DNA of 47,161 nucleotides from an uncultured Clostridium sp. (GTDB lineage Bacteria > Bacillota > Clostridia > TANB77 > CAG-508). Every line of letters begins with the position of its first letter. Position 1 is the first letter of the stretch. Below are positions 25,011 to 33,265 of the stretch, piece after piece. The notes beneath the pieces are model-generated. The model was not told the origin of the DNA. It made no database searches and saw only the letters and a program-made list of their open reading frames with translations. The position numbers and the translations under genes are program-made. Where the stretch lies: contig CAOKRJ010000008.1 in the NCBI GenBank assembly GCA_948471115.1, positions 1-47,161 on the forward strand. The letters run 5' to 3'.

Positions 25011-26603
25011 TTGAATAAAGAAAAACAACAAGAATATTGGATAGAAAGAAATGAACAGTTATATTTAAACGGAGAGAAAAAAGGACTAGAACTAGCACAA
25101 GCACTTCAAAAGAATTATAAACAAACAATAAGAAACATACAAGCAGAAATATATAAATTATATGGTAGATATTCAAAAGAAGGAAAAATAGATTTAGCAG
25201 AAACAAAAAAACTACTAACAAAATCAGAATTAAAGACATTTAAAGAAAGTACAGAAGATATAGCAGAATATGTAAAAAAAACAAATGACGAAGACTATAA
25301 GAAAAAGCTAAAAATGCTAAGAATAAAATCACAAGTAACAAGACTAGAGGAATTAAAAACTAATATTGAATATGAACTATCAAAATTGACTCATGAAGCA
25401 GAAAAACAATTAAGAGAATACCTAGAAGAAGTATACGAAGACAGCTATTATAGAACGGTATTTAATGTAGAACAAGAGTTAGGCTTTGCAGTAAGCTATA
25501 CAAAACCAAACGAAAAATTAATTGAAAAAGCTGTTAGCAAACAATATCAAGGAGTAAATTATAGTACTGCAATTTGGAATAGTAAATATAATCTATTTAA
25601 AATATTAGAGCATAAAATACCACAAGGGTTATCAGCTGGTTGGAACCCAAAGAAATTAGCACAAATAGTAGATAAACAGTTAAATACAGGATATAACAAT
25701 ACAGTTAGACTAATAAGAACAGAATACAACTTGTTAATGAATGAAGCTACAGCAGATGGATATAAACAATGTGGAATAGAGCAGTATAAAATACTCGCGA
25801 CATTGGATAGTAGAACCTCAGAAATATGTCAAGAAATGGATCTAAAGATATTTGATTTAAAAGATAAAGAAGTAGGAGTTAATTATCCACCGTTTCACCC
25901 AAATTGTAGAACAACAACAATACCATACTTTGAGCCAGATGAAATAGATAAAGAATTTGGAATTGGAACTAGAATAGCAAGAGATGAAAACGGAAAAACT
26001 TACGAAGTGCCAGCAGACATGAACTACAAAGAGTGGAAAGAAAAATACGTGACAAATAGTAATAGCAGTGGTATAATCGATAAAAATGCAAATAAAAAGG
26101 AAGAAGATATGAAATACGAAGATATAACAATTAAGATGTATAAAAATGCAAAATCTAAAGAAGGAAGTGTAGAAAAGCAAAATTTCATTGAAAATAACGG
26201 AAAAAAATATTTTGTAGATGGGCGTAATGTTGTTTATAAGCATGATGATAGAGAAATAGCAGTAGCAAGGCTATTAAATGAAACTTTTGGGGGCGATGTA
26301 AGAATATTACCCCAAATTAACTGTCCACAAGGAATAAAGACACCAGATTACATTTTCAGAGGAGAAAAGGTTGACTTAAAAAGAATTGCTAGTAAAAGAG
26401 TGAGTGACTGTGTAAAAACAGCAATAAGAGATAGTGAGAGACAAGCTCATAATTTCATAATTGATAATACACTTCAAACGGTAAGTGATGAAATAGTAAT
26501 AAGTCAGATTGATGAAATATATAAAGCAGGGAAATTTTCATGGGTTAATACAATTTATGTTTTAAAAGACAATAAATTTATAAAAGTGTATAAAAGAAAA
26601 TAA
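25011..26603 (+). CDS. MuF/SPP1 gp7-like minor head protein with C-terminal nuclease-toxin-like domain
   Basis: 530 aa from TTG 25011 behind AGAGGTGG. Residues ~190-310 are the MuF domain (LIRTEYNLLMNEATADGYK; NYPPFHPNCRTTTIPYFE). After a linker (~345-375) comes an extra domain of ~155 residues: EIAVARLLNETFGGDVRILP and TPDYIFRGEKVDLKR, which matches the Barnase/EndoU/ColicinE5-D/RelE-like (CdiA-CT type) nuclease domains of polymorphic toxins. MuF-toxin fusions are known in Bacillota prophages. The domain is probably carried in the virion head and delivered or used against competitors. Catalytic residues were not assigned. Confidence 0.85.
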   Translation: MNKEKQQEYWIERNEQLYLNGEKKGLELAQALQKNYKQTIRNIQAEIYKLYGRYSKEGKIDLAETKKLLTKSELKTFKESTEDIAEYVKKTNDEDYKKKLKMLRIKSQVTRLEELKTNIEYELSKLTHEAEKQLREYLEEVYEDSYYRTVFNVEQELGFAVSYTKPNEKLIEKAVSKQYQGVNYSTAIWNSKYNLFKILEHKIPQGLSAGWNPKKLAQIVDKQLNTGYNNTVRLIRTEYNLLMNEATADGYKQCGIEQYKILATLDSRTSEICQEMDLKIFDLKDKEVGVNYPPFHPNCRTTTIPYFEPDEIDKEFGIGTRIARDENGKTYEVPADMNYKEWKEKYVTNSNSSGIIDKNANKKEEDMKYEDITIKMYKNAKSKEGSVEKQNFIENNGKKYFVDGRNVVYKHDDREIAVARLLNETFGGDVRILPQINCPQGIKTPDYIFRGEKVDLKRIASKRVSDCVKTAIRDSERQAHNFIIDNTLQTVSDEIVISQIDEIYKAGKFSWVNTIYVLKDNKFIKVYKRK

Positions 26604-26607
26604 AAGC

Positions 26608-26647
26608 GAGATTGCTCTGCTCCCAACAAGGGGTGCAAAGCAATCTC
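26608..26647 (+). terminator. Long hairpin between MuF-toxin and YjcQ-like genes
   Basis: GAGATTGCT (26608-26616) pairs with AGCAATCTC (26639-26647), with an inner CCC/GGGG stem. The stem is strong for such AT-rich DNA. No good T-run follows, so it may be a structural RNA element or a processing site rather than a true terminator. Confidence 0.55.
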
Positions 26648-26745
26648 AATAATTAATTATTAACTTAATTATACAGTAAATTAAGCTAATAATCAATAGT
26701 TTATGCAAAAAAAATAAAAAATATTCAGGGAAGGGAGTAAAAATT

Positions 26746-27085
26746 ATGGCAAGGGATGATTATTTTGTGATAGCATATAAAATATTAACATATCTTTATG
26801 AATGTTTAAAAACAGGAGAAGATGTAGACATGCTCATATTAACATCAGAAACTTATGGAATAGAAGAAAGTTATTTTAATTATATTCTTATACAGTTGTA
26901 TGAAGGAGGATATATAGAAGGAATAAGTGTTGTGCCTATAATGGGTGCAAAAAGAAAAGGAGTTAAAATAACCAAATCTATAACAATAAAACCAAAAGGA
27001 ATAGAGTATTTACAAGAAAATTCAATGCTATCAAAGGCTAAAAAAGTAATTAAAGAAATAAAAGATACGATACCACGGATTATAA
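26746..27085 (+). CDS. YjcQ-like protein; frame ends correctly only after skipping a CGG C (27076)
   Basis: About 112 aa behind GGGAAGGGAG. The sequence (YFVIAYKILTYLYECLKTGE; YIEGISVVPIMGAKRKGVKI; ITIKPKGIEYLQENSML) fits the YjcQ winged-helix family of phage proteins. Zero frame ends ...DTIP-RIIILN at 27096. Skipping the C of CGG 27076-27078 gives ...DTIP-GL stop at 27085, the kind of short Pro-Gly ending I expect in this family. It lies between two hairpins directly after the MuF toxin gene, which is where a toxin immunity gene would sit. Immunity is only positional inference. Confidence 0.65.
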
Positions 27086-27112
27086 TTTTAAATTAAATAT
27101 GTTATTAAATTT

Positions 27113-27140
27113 TAGATACCTTAACGGGTGTCTATTTTTT
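27113..27140 (+). terminator. Terminator before the scaffold gene
   Basis: TAGATACC (27113-27120) pairs with GGTGTCTA (27127-27134) with one G-T pair, followed by TTTTTT. It closes the YjcQ-like transcription unit. Confidence 0.75.
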
Positions 27141-27207
27141 ATACAAAAATTGACCTGAGTCGGAAGTCGAAAAAAGACGACAAGTAAAAAAATAAGGAGG
27201 ACACAAC

Positions 27208-27909
27208 ATGAACGATAATACAAACACTCATGGAATAGATGAGGCAAACCCAAACGGGGCAAATCAAAACTTACCTCAAACAGAGGGCACTACTAAACCT
27301 CAAGTAGAAAAAAATGAGGGCAAATATACTCAAGAGGACTTAGATAATTTTGCTGCTAAAGCAAGAGGGACATCAGAAAGAGAAACCAAAAAGAAACTTT
27401 TAGCAGAATTAGGACTAAGAGCTGATGAGGAAGACAAGTTAATTAAGTTTAAAGAGGCTTATGAAGCTAGTTTAACAGAAGATGACAAGAGAGCTACAGA
27501 ACTTAATGACTTAAAAACAGACAATTTAAAATTGTCTCAAGACCTTGAAGAAAAAGATTACATAGTCAAAGCTTTATTTGAATTAACAGGCAAGAAGGAA
27601 GAAGATGTTGCAAAGATAGTGAAAATGGCAAAAGGATTAAAAACAGATGAAAACACTATAGAAGATGCAATAAAAGAGGTTATTTCAATGGTAAATCCTA
27701 CAGTAGAACAGCCTAATAATACACAACCAAATCCAAACATGCCTATTGGAAATCAATTACAACAACCGTCAACGGTAGTAATCGATGTACAAGAAAATCC
27801 ATTTAAAGCAGGAAGTTTCAATCTTACAAAACAAGGCAAATTATTAAAAGAAAATCCTGAACTTGCTAAAAAATTAGCGGGAGAAGCAGGAGTAAAATTA
27901 AAATTTTAG
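27208..27909 (+). CDS. Phage scaffold protein (DUF4355-like)
   Basis: 233 aa, strong AAGGAGG site. A disordered Asn/Pro-rich start is followed by KYTQEDLDNFAAKARGTSER (the usual scaffold-family start), a long central coiled coil and a short C-terminal basic segment (LNLTKQGKL-like, then AKKLAGEAGVKLKF) that would contact the capsid protein. It lies directly before the major capsid gene and guides procapsid assembly. Confidence 0.88.
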   Translation: MNDNTNTHGIDEANPNGANQNLPQTEGTTKPQVEKNEGKYTQEDLDNFAAKARGTSERETKKKLLAELGLRADEEDKLIKFKEAYEASLTEDDKRATELNDLKTDNLKLSQDLEEKDYIVKALFELTGKKEEDVAKIVKMAKGLKTDENTIEDAIKEVISMVNPTVEQPNNTQPNPNMPIGNQLQQPSTVVIDVQENPFKAGSFNLTKQGKLLKENPELAKKLAGEAGVKLKF

Positions 27910-27921
27910 GAGGATTAAAAT

Positions 27922-28881
27922 ATGGAAACATCAACAAAAATTAAAGACGTAATAGTACCAGAAATATTTACGCCATACATGATAGAAAAAACAGCAGAAA
28001 AATCAAGAATATTACAAAGTGGAATTGCAATAGCAAATCCAAAATTAAATGAATTAGTTGCACAAGGTGGTTTAACAATGAATATGCCGTTCTGGAAAGA
28101 CTTAACAGGTGAAGATGAAATACTAGAAGATAGTGTAGCATTAACACCACAAAAAATCGGAGCAGAAAAAGATGTTGCGTGTTTACTAATGAGAGGTAAT
28201 GCTTGGGGAGCTAATGATTTAGCAGGAGCATTAGCAGGAGACGACCCTATGTCAGCAATAGCAGACAGAGTAGCAGACTATTGGGCAAGGAGAGAACAGA
28301 AAACATTATTATCTATAATAGAAGGAGTTTTTGCATGTGAAGATATGCAAGAGCACATGTTAGACAAATCAACAGAAGCAATTAACGGCTCATTAGTATT
28401 AGACGCTAAGCAATTACTTGGAGATGAGGCAGAAACATTACAAGCAATTATGATGCACTCAGCAGTATATACAGAATTACAAAAACAAAACTTAATAGAA
28501 TATACTACTGTACAAGGAAAGAGTGGTTCACCAATTACAATACCTACGTATTTAACATACTCAGTTATCGTAGATGACGGTATGCCAAGAACGGCAGACG
28601 GGGTGTTTACAACATTTTTATTTGCTAAAGGGTCTATAGGCAGAGGAGAAGGAGTACCAGTTTCATTAGTACCAACAGAAACAGATAGAGACAGTTTAGC
28701 AGGAGAAGATTACTTAATACATAGACGTGCCTTTGTTCTACACCCAATGGGAATTAGATGGCAAGGAACACCACAAAAAGTTACACCAAGCAATGAAGAA
28801 CTAGCAACAGGAACAAACTGGAAAAGAGTATATGAAAGCAAAAATATTGGTTTAGTTGCTCTAAAACATAAAATAGCTTAA
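27922..28881 (+). CDS. Major capsid protein
   Basis: 319 aa behind TAGGAGG. The sequence (KDVIVPEIFTPYMIEKTAEK; GLTMNMPFWKDLTGEDEILE; HPMGIRWQGTPQKVTPSNEE) is typical of HK97-fold capsid proteins of PBSX-like and related Clostridia phages. It starts 12 nt after the scaffold gene. Composition is less A-rich than its neighbours, as expected for a highly expressed gene. Confidence 0.92.
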   Translation: METSTKIKDVIVPEIFTPYMIEKTAEKSRILQSGIAIANPKLNELVAQGGLTMNMPFWKDLTGEDEILEDSVALTPQKIGAEKDVACLLMRGNAWGANDLAGALAGDDPMSAIADRVADYWARREQKTLLSIIEGVFACEDMQEHMLDKSTEAINGSLVLDAKQLLGDEAETLQAIMMHSAVYTELQKQNLIEYTTVQGKSGSPITIPTYLTYSVIVDDGMPRTADGVFTTFLFAKGSIGRGEGVPVSLVPTETDRDSLAGEDYLIHRRAFVLHPMGIRWQGTPQKVTPSNEELATGTNWKRVYESKNIGLVALKHKIA

Positions 28882-28896
28882 GTGGAGGTATAAAAT

Positions 28897-29079
28897 ATGG
28901 GACTATCAGCATTCAATAGAATGAGATTAAAACAAAAAGAAGAAATGAAACCAGAAAATATTCAAAAAAAGGAAATAGACCAAAAAAATAAAGCAGAGAA
29001 AAAAGAGGTAATAGAAACAACAGAAGAAGTGAAAGAAGAAAAAACTGTATCAAAATCACGTAGCAGAAAACAAAACTAA
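28897..29079 (+). CDS. Small charged protein after capsid gene
   Basis: 60 aa with a GGAGGT site, almost entirely Lys and Glu (MGLSAFNRMRLKQKEEMKPE...), ending in a Ser/Arg-Lys tail. No family recognised. Such short charged ORFs follow capsid genes in many Bacillota phages and may be head decoration or assembly factors. Confidence 0.6.
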   Translation: MGLSAFNRMRLKQKEEMKPENIQKKEIDQKNKAEKKEVIETTEEVKEEKTVSKSRSRKQN

Positions 29080-29100
29080 TAGATAAGAGGGGTATAAAGT

Positions 29101-29517
29101 ATGGATAATAATGAGATAGAAAAAACAATTTTAGAGGATTTTAAGATTATAAACAATATAGACGAAAAGCAAGAAAAGATTGCAAACCTATATATAAAAA
29201 AAGCAATACAAACGGTATTAAACCTAACTAACAGAAATAAATTTCCAAAAGAATTAATGTATGTTGTGTTAGATATGGCAAATGACTTTTATAAAGTCTA
29301 TTTTTTTGGCTCTAATAATGATGAAAACAGCAATAACAACAATATTATAAAGTCAATATCAGAAGATGACAGGAAAGTAGACTTTGTAAATGCTTCAGAA
29401 TTGTATATAAGCTCATTATTATCCTCACACATTCAAGATATGCTATCAACTAGAGAAAAGGAAATAAACAGATATAAGTTACTATACAAGAATAGTGTAG
29501 GTGTTGATGATGAATAA
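29101..29517 (+). CDS. Head-tail connector (gp6/gp15-like)
   Basis: 138 aa with AGGGG upstream. The pattern NLYIKKAIQTVLNLTNRNKF and a following FPKELMYVVLDMANDFYKVY fit the helical DNA-packaging/connector family that binds beneath the portal. It is the first gene of the connector block and overlaps the next by a few bases. Confidence 0.75.
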   Translation: MDNNEIEKTILEDFKIINNIDEKQEKIANLYIKKAIQTVLNLTNRNKFPKELMYVVLDMANDFYKVYFFGSNNDENSNNNNIIKSISEDDRKVDFVNASELYISSLLSSHIQDMLSTREKEINRYKLLYKNSVGVDDE

Positions 29518-29902
29518 AATAAACTTTGAACCAATTAGTAAAGCTATGCAAATATTTGATACTGATGAAATTGATATTTTTAGAAATATAGAAACAACAA
29601 ACCAAGATGGAACAACAGGAAATGCAAAATTAGAAGAACCAATATATAAGGGTATACCATGTCATATTTCATTTGTGACAAAAGATAATCCAAATTCAGA
29701 AGCAATAGACAGTCAACCAGTTATAACCATGTTAAAAATAAACTGTGATTTATCTGTAGACTTACAAAAAGGAGATTATATAACAGCCAAGAAATTGGCA
29801 AACGATGGAACAGTTTTAGAAACTTATAACGGTATTATAGGATTTCCACAAGTAAGTCAAAGCAGAAAATCAGTACTGATGGAAATGAGGATTGATGTGT
29901 AA
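29510..29902 (+). CDS. Head closure / head-tail joining protein
   Basis: About 130 aa from ATG 29510 (29507 also possible); GTAGGTG upstream. Strand-rich protein (IDIFRNIETTNQDGTTGNAK; KINCDLSVDLQKGDYITAKK) with the pattern of SPP1 gp16-like closure proteins. It sits between the connector and the gp10-like gene, and its stop is shared with the next start. Confidence 0.7.
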   Translation: MNKINFEPISKAMQIFDTDEIDIFRNIETTNQDGTTGNAKLEEPIYKGIPCHISFVTKDNPNSEAIDSQPVITMLKINCDLSVDLQKGDYITAKKLANDGTVLETYNGIIGFPQVSQSRKSVLMEMRIDV

Positions 29903-30390
29903 TGTCAAAGAGTGGATTTGATTTTAAGCAATATGAAAAATGGGTTAAAAACTTACATGTTGCTACAGAAGAATTTGAGTTATTTTTAAAGCAGTTTTTA
30001 CTAGAGATGGCACAAAGATGTATTGCAAAAACTAAGGAAAGAACACCAGTAGACACAGGAGCATTGAGAAACAGTTGGAGCATAGGAAGTCAAAAAATAG
30101 AACTTAGAGGAACAGGAAAATTCAATAAGAAAACAGGACATGAGCTAGTTGAAATAGATCCAGATAAAAGTGATGTAGCAAGTATATTGGTTGTAGGAAA
30201 TACTATGTATGTTGAAATATATAATCCGATGGAATATAGCTCTTATGTTGAATATGGACACACTACTAAAAATGAGAGATTCCTGATGGGAAAGTTTATG
30301 CTAACAATTTCTATAGATGAAATACGACAACAAATACCAGCTAGATTTAGTAAGGCATTCAAAGAATTTATAAAAAGATATGAGGTGTAA
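29902..30390 (+). CDS. HK97 gp10-like tail completion protein
   Basis: 162 aa. The phrase AKTKERTPVDTGALRNSW and the later YSSYVEYGHTT are the signature of the HK97 gp10/minor capsid family, which helps to join head and tail. It overlaps the closure gene by one base (TAATG). Confidence 0.9.
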   Translation: MSKSGFDFKQYEKWVKNLHVATEEFELFLKQFLLEMAQRCIAKTKERTPVDTGALRNSWSIGSQKIELRGTGKFNKKTGHELVEIDPDKSDVASILVVGNTMYVEIYNPMEYSSYVEYGHTTKNERFLMGKFMLTISIDEIRQQIPARFSKAFKEFIKRYEV

Positions 30391-30393
30391 GTA

Positions 30394-30837
30394 ATGTATG
30401 AAATCATAGGAGAAACAGTAAAAAGTGCAACATCTGTTAAATTAGGCGAAATATTTGGAGAAAGCACTAAAAGATATAAAGAAGCTATAGCAAAAATGGA
30501 ATACCCTAATTTCTTTATACATCAATTATCTGCAAATATAAGAGAAGACACAAGGAATAGATGGCTTATAGATTATTTAATAAATATAAGATACCGATAT
30601 AAAAAAGATACATCAAATATTAATGATTTAGAACAAAAATTAGATGAAATAGCATTAAAGTTAATGACAGAATTTACTGAAATACAATTAGAACGACCTG
30701 TTAAAGTAAGAAATGCAAGATACGAAAAAGTAGATGGAGTACTGCATTTCTTTTTTAACGTGTCAATACAAGTGCAAAAACAATTACAAGAAGAACCTAA
30801 ACTAGAAAAATTAAATATAAAGGAGGAAGTGGTATAA
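30394..30837 (+). CDS. Tail terminator-like protein
   Basis: 147 aa, ATG 3 nt after the previous stop. Mixed alpha/beta (KRYKEAIAKMEYPNFFIHQL; NRWLIDYLINIRYRYKKDTS) as in phage tail terminators of PBSX-like phages. It directly precedes the sheath gene. Family name is by pattern and order. Confidence 0.75.
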   Translation: MYEIIGETVKSATSVKLGEIFGESTKRYKEAIAKMEYPNFFIHQLSANIREDTRNRWLIDYLINIRYRYKKDTSNINDLEQKLDEIALKLMTEFTEIQLERPVKVRNARYEKVDGVLHFFFNVSIQVQKQLQEEPKLEKLNIKEEVV

Positions 30838-32193
30838 ATGGCAGGAGGAAATTATAGTGCAATGAACAAAATAAGACCAGGTGCTTATTTAAACTTTGAA
30901 ACACAGGGGCAAACAGGAGTAATAGTTGGAACACGAGGAATTGCAACAATGTTAATGGACTTAGACTGGGGAGAAGAAAATAAACTAATAGAATTAACTA
31001 CCAGTGATTTATTAGATTCGACCTCACTTGCAAAAGTAGGGCTATTAACTACAGACAAAGAAGCATTACTAATCAATTTAGCATTACAAAATTGCAATAA
31101 ATTAAAAATATATAGAGCAAATATTGGTGGAAAGAAAGCTTCAATCACGCTAGAAAATGGATTAAATATAACAGCAAAATATGCTGGTGAATTTGGAAAT
31201 AAAATTGCTATATTAATCAAACAAGATGGGGAGCAATATGTAGTTGAGACATATGCAAACGGTTGTTTTGTAGATAGTCAAAAAATAAGTTCTACTAATG
31301 AATTGGTTGAAAATGATTTTGTAACATTTAAAGTAATACTAGAAGAAGGACAAGATGGTATAGCATTAAGCACTATTAATGCAACGCTCCTAGTAGGTGG
31401 AGAAAATGGACAAGTAGAAAATAAATCTAATAGTTATATGCCTTATCTAAAACTATTAAGAACAGCACAATGGAATACTTTAGGAGTAATAGATGATATA
31501 ACTGAAATATTATCAACTATTGTTTCATTTATTAAAGAAATGCGTGAAGATGAGGGAAAATATGTTCAAGCAGTAATTTGCAATTATAATGAAGCAGATT
31601 ATGAAGGAATAATAAATAATGTAAATGGTGTTGTAATGAAAGACGGAACAGAAATTAGTCCACAAGAATTTGTCGCATGGGTAACTGGAGCAACAGCAGG
31701 AGCAGATATATCAGAAAGTATAACAGGCAAAGTAGTAGAAAATGCCGAAGAAATATCAAATATGTTATCAAATAAAGAAATAATAGAAGAACTTGGACAA
31801 GGTAAATTTATTTTATCTTTAAATCAAGCAGGAAGTGTAAAAGTAGAAAAAGATATAAACAGTTTACACACATTTACAAAAGAGAAAAACTACATATTCT
31901 CTAAGAATAGAGTTATAAGAGAGTTAGACGAAATAGGTTCTTCTATTAGAAACATATGGGAGACAACCTATTTAGGGAAAGTATCAAACAATGATGAAGG
32001 AAGAACATTATTCAAATCATCAATAATTGATTATTTAACAGACTTACAAAATAGAGGAGCAATACAAGAATTTGACAGTTCAAAAGTAATTATATCAAAA
32101 GGTAATGATATAGACAGTGTAATTGCTTCAATATATGTAAAACCACTAGACAGCATGGAATTTTTATATATGAATGTTAATGTAGAACAATAA
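30838..32193 (+). CDS. xkdK: Contractile tail sheath protein (XkdK-like)
   Basis: 451 aa behind AAGGAGGAAG, starting immediately after the previous stop. Start MAGGNYSAMNKIRPGAYLNF and the C-terminal YIFSKNRVIRELDEIGSSIR and IYVKPLDSMEFLYMNV match the XkdK/PBSX sheath family. It identifies the phage as a myovirus. Length is normal. Confidence 0.93.
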   Translation: MAGGNYSAMNKIRPGAYLNFETQGQTGVIVGTRGIATMLMDLDWGEENKLIELTTSDLLDSTSLAKVGLLTTDKEALLINLALQNCNKLKIYRANIGGKKASITLENGLNITAKYAGEFGNKIAILIKQDGEQYVVETYANGCFVDSQKISSTNELVENDFVTFKVILEEGQDGIALSTINATLLVGGENGQVENKSNSYMPYLKLLRTAQWNTLGVIDDITEILSTIVSFIKEMREDEGKYVQAVICNYNEADYEGIINNVNGVVMKDGTEISPQEFVAWVTGATAGADISESITGKVVENAEEISNMLSNKEIIEELGQGKFILSLNQAGSVKVEKDINSLHTFTKEKNYIFSKNRVIRELDEIGSSIRNIWETTYLGKVSNNDEGRTLFKSSIIDYLTDLQNRGAIQEFDSSKVIISKGNDIDSVIASIYVKPLDSMEFLYMNVNVEQ

Positions 32194-32209
32194 AAGGAGG
32201 GTTATATTA

Positions 32210-32668
32210 ATGAATATTATACAAGCAGAAGACTGTGTAAATGGACGCGAAGGCGTTGCAACAGCTGAAATAGATGGAGAAATTGTTGAACTCATGGAAC
32301 TTGCAAACATAAAAATACACATAGATAAGACAAAGACAGAATTTAAAGCAATGGGCACTAGAAATACACAATCAAAAACATCAGGTTGGAAGGGAACAGG
32401 TAGTGCAAACTTACGTTATGTTTCAAGTCGATGGGCAAAATTAATGGAAAAATACGTAAAAACTGGAATAGATACCTATTTTACAATAGTAGTAACAAAT
32501 GAAGATAAAGGAAGTAAAACCGGAAAACAAGTAATCCAAATATTAGGTTGCAATTTAGATGGATTAGATTTAGCACTATTAGATATTGATAGCGAAATAC
32601 TAGACCAAGATGTAGACTTTACCTTTAATGACTTTAACGTATTAGAGGAATTTAATAGTCTAGTGTAA
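32210..32668 (+). CDS. xkdM: Tail tube protein (XkdM-like)
   Basis: 152 aa, AAGGAGGG site. The start IIQAEDCVNGREGVATAEID and the motif FKAMGTRNTQSKTSGWKGTG are typical of the XkdM core tail family. It polymerises inside the sheath. It lies directly after the sheath gene as in PBSX. Confidence 0.92.
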   Translation: MNIIQAEDCVNGREGVATAEIDGEIVELMELANIKIHIDKTKTEFKAMGTRNTQSKTSGWKGTGSANLRYVSSRWAKLMEKYVKTGIDTYFTIVVTNEDKGSKTGKQVIQILGCNLDGLDLALLDIDSEILDQDVDFTFNDFNVLEEFNSLV

Positions 32669-32696
32669 AAAAATAATAAAATTGGAGGAAAAGAAA

Positions 32697-33086
32697 ATGA
32701 ATGATTTAGAAAGATTTTTAACATTACCAGATGTGTCAGGAATAGAAGAAGAAGTTTTTGTTAGTAAAAGACTTGGAAAGTTCAAGGTAAAACCAATGAC
32801 ATCAGATGAGTTTGGAGAATATCAAAAAAGAAGCAGAGGAAAAGTAAACAAAAAAGGTCTTGATTTTGATAGTACAAAATTCAACTTATTAATAGTAGCA
32901 GGGCAAACAATACAACCCAATTTTAATAATGCCGAATTATTAAAAAAATCAGGTTGTGCTACTGCGATAGAATTTATAAAAAAGAAATTACTTTCTGGAG
33001 AAATTGCAGAATTAGCAGACAAAATAACAGAAATAAGTGGTTTTGAAACAGATAGAGATGAAGAAATCGAAGAAGCAAAAAACTAA
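32697..33086 (+). CDS. xkdN: Tail assembly chaperone (XkdN/gpG-like), zero-frame product
   Basis: 129 aa from ATG 32697 (GGAGG upstream; a longer TTG-start form is less likely). Sequence KRLGKFKVKPMTSDEFGEYQ fits the XkdN family. Zero frame stops at 33084-33086, one codon after the slippery heptamer A AAA AAC. This is the short chaperone of the classical gpG/gpGT pair that loads the tape measure protein. Confidence 0.88.
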   Translation: MNDLERFLTLPDVSGIEEEVFVSKRLGKFKVKPMTSDEFGEYQKRSRGKVNKKGLDFDSTKFNLLIVAGQTIQPNFNNAELLKKSGCATAIEFIKKKLLSGEIAELADKITEISGFETDRDEEIEEAKN

Positions 33087-33265
33087 TAAGAGAGGGAGGA
33101 GAAGCCTCTGCATGTATGTATGCGGTTTTAAACATGGGTTATACTCCCTCTCAATTTATAAGCCTAAGCAGAAAAGATAGAAATTTTATCATAGCTTGTA
33201 TTCAAATTAAACTAGACGAAGAAGAAAAGGGAAGAAAAAAGGCAGAAAGAAAAGGGGGAAGATAA
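32697..33265 (+). CDS. Tail assembly chaperone -1 frameshift fusion (gpGT-like)
   Basis: A -1 slip at the heptamer A AAA AAC (33077-33083) continues past the stop into a frame reading LIREGGEASACMYAVLNMGY and ending ERKGGR at TAA 33263-33265, next to the tape measure ATG at 33266. The total is ~189 residues. The heptamer is a textbook -1 site, and this fusion is conserved in tailed phages. The extension has no start codon with a ribosome site of its own. Confidence 0.85.
33077..33083 (+). promoter_or_regulatory. -1 ribosomal frameshift site (A AAA AAC)
   Basis: Heptamer AAAAAAC with zero-frame codons GCA AAA AAC TAA. The stop codon follows immediately, and a GAGAGGGAGGAG stretch (33090-33101), which could act as an internal Shine-Dalgarno-like element or RNA structure, lies downstream. 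Confidence 0.85.
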
